Assembly (NCBI GenBank): GCA_902795935.1
Contig: CADBMS010000253.1
Span: forward strand, 1 to 7,013
Direction of reading: 5' to 3'
DNA length: 7,013 nt
Source of the DNA: an uncultured Methanobrevibacter sp.
GTDB lineage: Archaea; Methanobacteriota; Methanobacteria; Methanobacteriales; Methanobacteriaceae
Both the position numbers and the translations under genes were made by a program. Positions 5,950 to 7,013 of this stretch are shown in pieces. A model generated the notes under the pieces. The model was not told the origin of the DNA. It worked only from the letters and a program-made list of their open reading frames with translations, and searched no databases. Positions within the stretch are counted from its first letter, which is position 1; every line of letters begins with the position of its first letter.

Positions 5950-6288
5950 ATGAGCAATGAAAAAACACCAGCACAAAAACAATTGAAAAAAAGATTAACT
6001 CAATTTAAAAAATTAAATAAAGATTCTGAAAAAAAAGATGCATTTCTTGATGAAATACCTGGTTTTGAAATAAGGGTGCAAATGGATTTCATATTACCAT
6101 CAACAGACCCTAAAAAATATGTAGATGGATTAGTGTTTTATTTAGATGCTGCAGGTCAAATATCTAATGTGGAGTATTATTATAGAGAAGGATCACATGT
6201 AGTTGTAGCAAATTTAAATGAAAAAGAATCTGAAGTAGTAATAGAATTATTCCAGAATGAATTAGATTTAGAAATAGATGACGAATAA
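5950..6288 (+). CDS. Hypothetical protein, 112 aa, no family recognised
   Basis: I do not recognise this protein. It is soluble, with no signal peptide or membrane helix. Residues 1-40 are strongly basic and helical in character (many Lys, few hydrophobics). From residue 40 the pattern becomes alternating, with strands at FEIRVQMDFI, GLVFYLD, VEYYYRE and HVVVANL. A final acidic helix follows (EKESEVVIELFQNEL) and the tail is DLEIDDE. The charge split, basic at the front and acidic at the back, stands out. It could be a small alpha/beta domain that binds nucleic acid or a partner protein, but that is inference. The perfect AGGTGA site, a candidate promoter and a T8 run after the stop mark it as a separate, well-expressed single-gene unit. 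Codon use matches its neighbours, so there is no sign of recent transfer. Confidence 0.82.
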   Translation: MSNEKTPAQKQLKKRLTQFKKLNKDSEKKDAFLDEIPGFEIRVQMDFILPSTDPKKYVDGLVFYLDAAGQISNVEYYYREGSHVVVANLNEKESEVVIELFQNELDLEIDDE

Positions 6289-6312
6289 ATTATTAAATAT
6301 TTCACAACAATA

Positions 6313-6320
6313 TTTTTTTT
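6313..6320 (+). terminator. Oligo-T terminator after the small-protein gene
   Basis: A run of eight T starts 25 nt after the stop codon, separating this gene from the PLP enzyme gene. This is a typical archaeal T-tract stop without a hairpin. Confidence 0.5.
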
Positions 6321-6383
6321 AATTTCACTATTTTTAGGATTAATCCATTCCATTGGTTTTAATATATAATACTAAATTTATTC

Positions 6384-6398
6384 TTTTTTTTAAAAAAA
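6384..6398. other. T8A7 tract upstream of the PLP enzyme gene
   Basis: Eight T followed directly by seven A form a symmetric tract about 60 nt before the ATG at 6457. Such runs are stiff or curved and can exclude nucleosome-like histones or act as a terminator in either direction. The TATA-like run TTTAATAATATAA (6404-6416) follows it, and a start site near 6437 would leave a leader of about 20 nt. The role is inferred from position only. Confidence 0.3.
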
Positions 6399-6456
6399 TA
6401 CTATTTAATAATATAATCTACTATTAATAAAAAAAATATTACAGGAATTAATATCA

Positions 6457-7013
6457 ATGATAGTTAACAATAAAGTAGATGAAGTTAAAAAAAGAGAAAA
6501 TTCATTTAATATAATAAAACAAACAATAAAAGATAAAAATCGTTTAAAGTTATATGATTTAACAGGATTATCAGGTGGATTCCCCTTAAAAAATAATGAT
6601 ATGGACTTATTAGAAAATTATATAGGGTCTGCAATATTTGAAGAACTACTAGAAAAAGAAGCAAAAAAACATTTAGATGGTGAAAAATCATTAGCACTAA
6701 ACAGAACTAGTTCGGGGATACTGGCAACAATATTAGCATTATCTAAAAAAGATAGTTATGTAGTGCATTATCTTAAAAAATTACCAGCGCATCCTTCAAT
6801 ACCATTAAGTACAGAAATAATTAATGCTAAATATTTAGAATTTGATAATATAAATGAATTTAATATACCTAAAAATACTAGTTTAGTGATAATAACTGGA
6901 TCTACAATGGATCATAAAGTAATAACAATTGATGAATTTAAAAAAGTTATTAATTTGGCTAAAAGTAAAAACATACCTGTATTAGTAGATGATGCATCAG
7001 GTGCAAGATTAAG
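6457..7013 (+). CDS. SelA-like pyridoxal-phosphate enzyme, archaeal MJ0158 family (5' part, runs off the window)
   Basis: The first 185 codons are present and the frame is open to the edge. The sequence fits the archaeal PLP enzyme family related to L-seryl-tRNA(Sec) selenium transferase (SelA), whose role is unknown in most members. Features seen are an N-terminal helix, YDLTGLSGGFP (33-43), EKSLALNRTSSGILATILAL (76-95, the region expected to hold the PLP phosphate), PAHPSIP (110-116) and VDDASGARL (177-185), where the Asp pair 178-179 is expected to contact the pyridine ring. The Lys that would bind PLP is expected beyond the window. Family members are roughly 350 residues, so about half is missing. 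The ATG is the first in frame. AGGA at 6443-6446 is a weak binding site 10 nt upstream. The N-terminal extension lacks a tRNA-binding domain obvious by eye. Selenium transfer should not be assumed. Confidence 0.88.
   Translation, partial: MIVNNKVDEVKKRENSFNIIKQTIKDKNRLKLYDLTGLSGGFPLKNNDMDLLENYIGSAIFEELLEKEAKKHLDGEKSLALNRTSSGILATILALSKKDSYVVHYLKKLPAHPSIPLSTEIINAKYLEFDNINEFNIPKNTSLVIITGSTMDHKVITIDEFKKVINLAKSKNIPVLVDDASGARL

Noticed and set aside
6506..6697. 63-codon minus-strand frame inside the PLP enzyme gene
   Set aside because: The plus-strand frame carries SelA-like motifs. The reverse reading is a Leu/Phe-rich artefact of AT-rich sequence.
1..7013. CRISPR arrays, insertion sequences, tRNA or rRNA genes, defence or toxin-antitoxin systems
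   Set aside because: I looked for spaced identical repeats, transposase motifs, cloverleaf or rRNA-like GC-richer islands and small gene pairs, and saw none.

Overview
The window is very AT-rich throughout. Its proteins point to a methanogenic archaeon of the Methanobacteriales, probably a Methanosphaera- or Methanobrevibacter-like organism. The main markers are an archaeal DUF2070 membrane protein, a stand-alone class I fumarase beta subunit, a SelA-like PLP enzyme of the archaeal MJ0158 type, TATA-box-like promoters, GGTGA-type ribosome binding sites and oligo-T tracts at gene ends. The genus is an inference from base composition and gene content, not from a search.

Layout. Positions 1-36 may hold the first 12 codons of a leftward gene that runs off the edge. 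Positions 222-2278 form a two-gene rightward operon: a UDP-galactopyranose-mutase-like/amine-oxidase-type flavoprotein, followed 8 nt later by a four-helix GtrA family membrane protein. The pair looks like part of a lipid-linked sugar or cell-surface glycan pathway. It converges on a leftward DUF2070 gene (2410-4260) across a 131-nt AT-only zone that contains three palindromes. DUF2070 is a multi-helix membrane protein whose large soluble domain is rich in conserved-looking His/Asp motifs.

From a shared 175-nt divergent promoter region, a second rightward operon starts. It holds the fumarase beta subunit (4436-4978), overlapped by 20 nt by a DUF6282-type metal-dependent hydrolase (4959-5750). 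The hydrolase's GGTGA ribosome binding site lies inside the fumarase gene, so translation of the two is probably coupled. The fumarase alpha subunit is not in the window. Next come an unrecognised 112-aa protein with its own promoter and oligo-T end (5950-6288), and the 5' half of a PLP-dependent SelA-like enzyme (6457 to the edge).

Most of the window is core genome: there is no mobile element, CRISPR array, tRNA or rRNA. The points of real interest are the uncharacterised families: DUF2070 as a possible membrane-tethered metalloenzyme, the fumarase-beta/DUF6282 coupling, the flavoprotein/GtrA pair and the small unknown protein. No gene-free stretch exceeds 300 bases.
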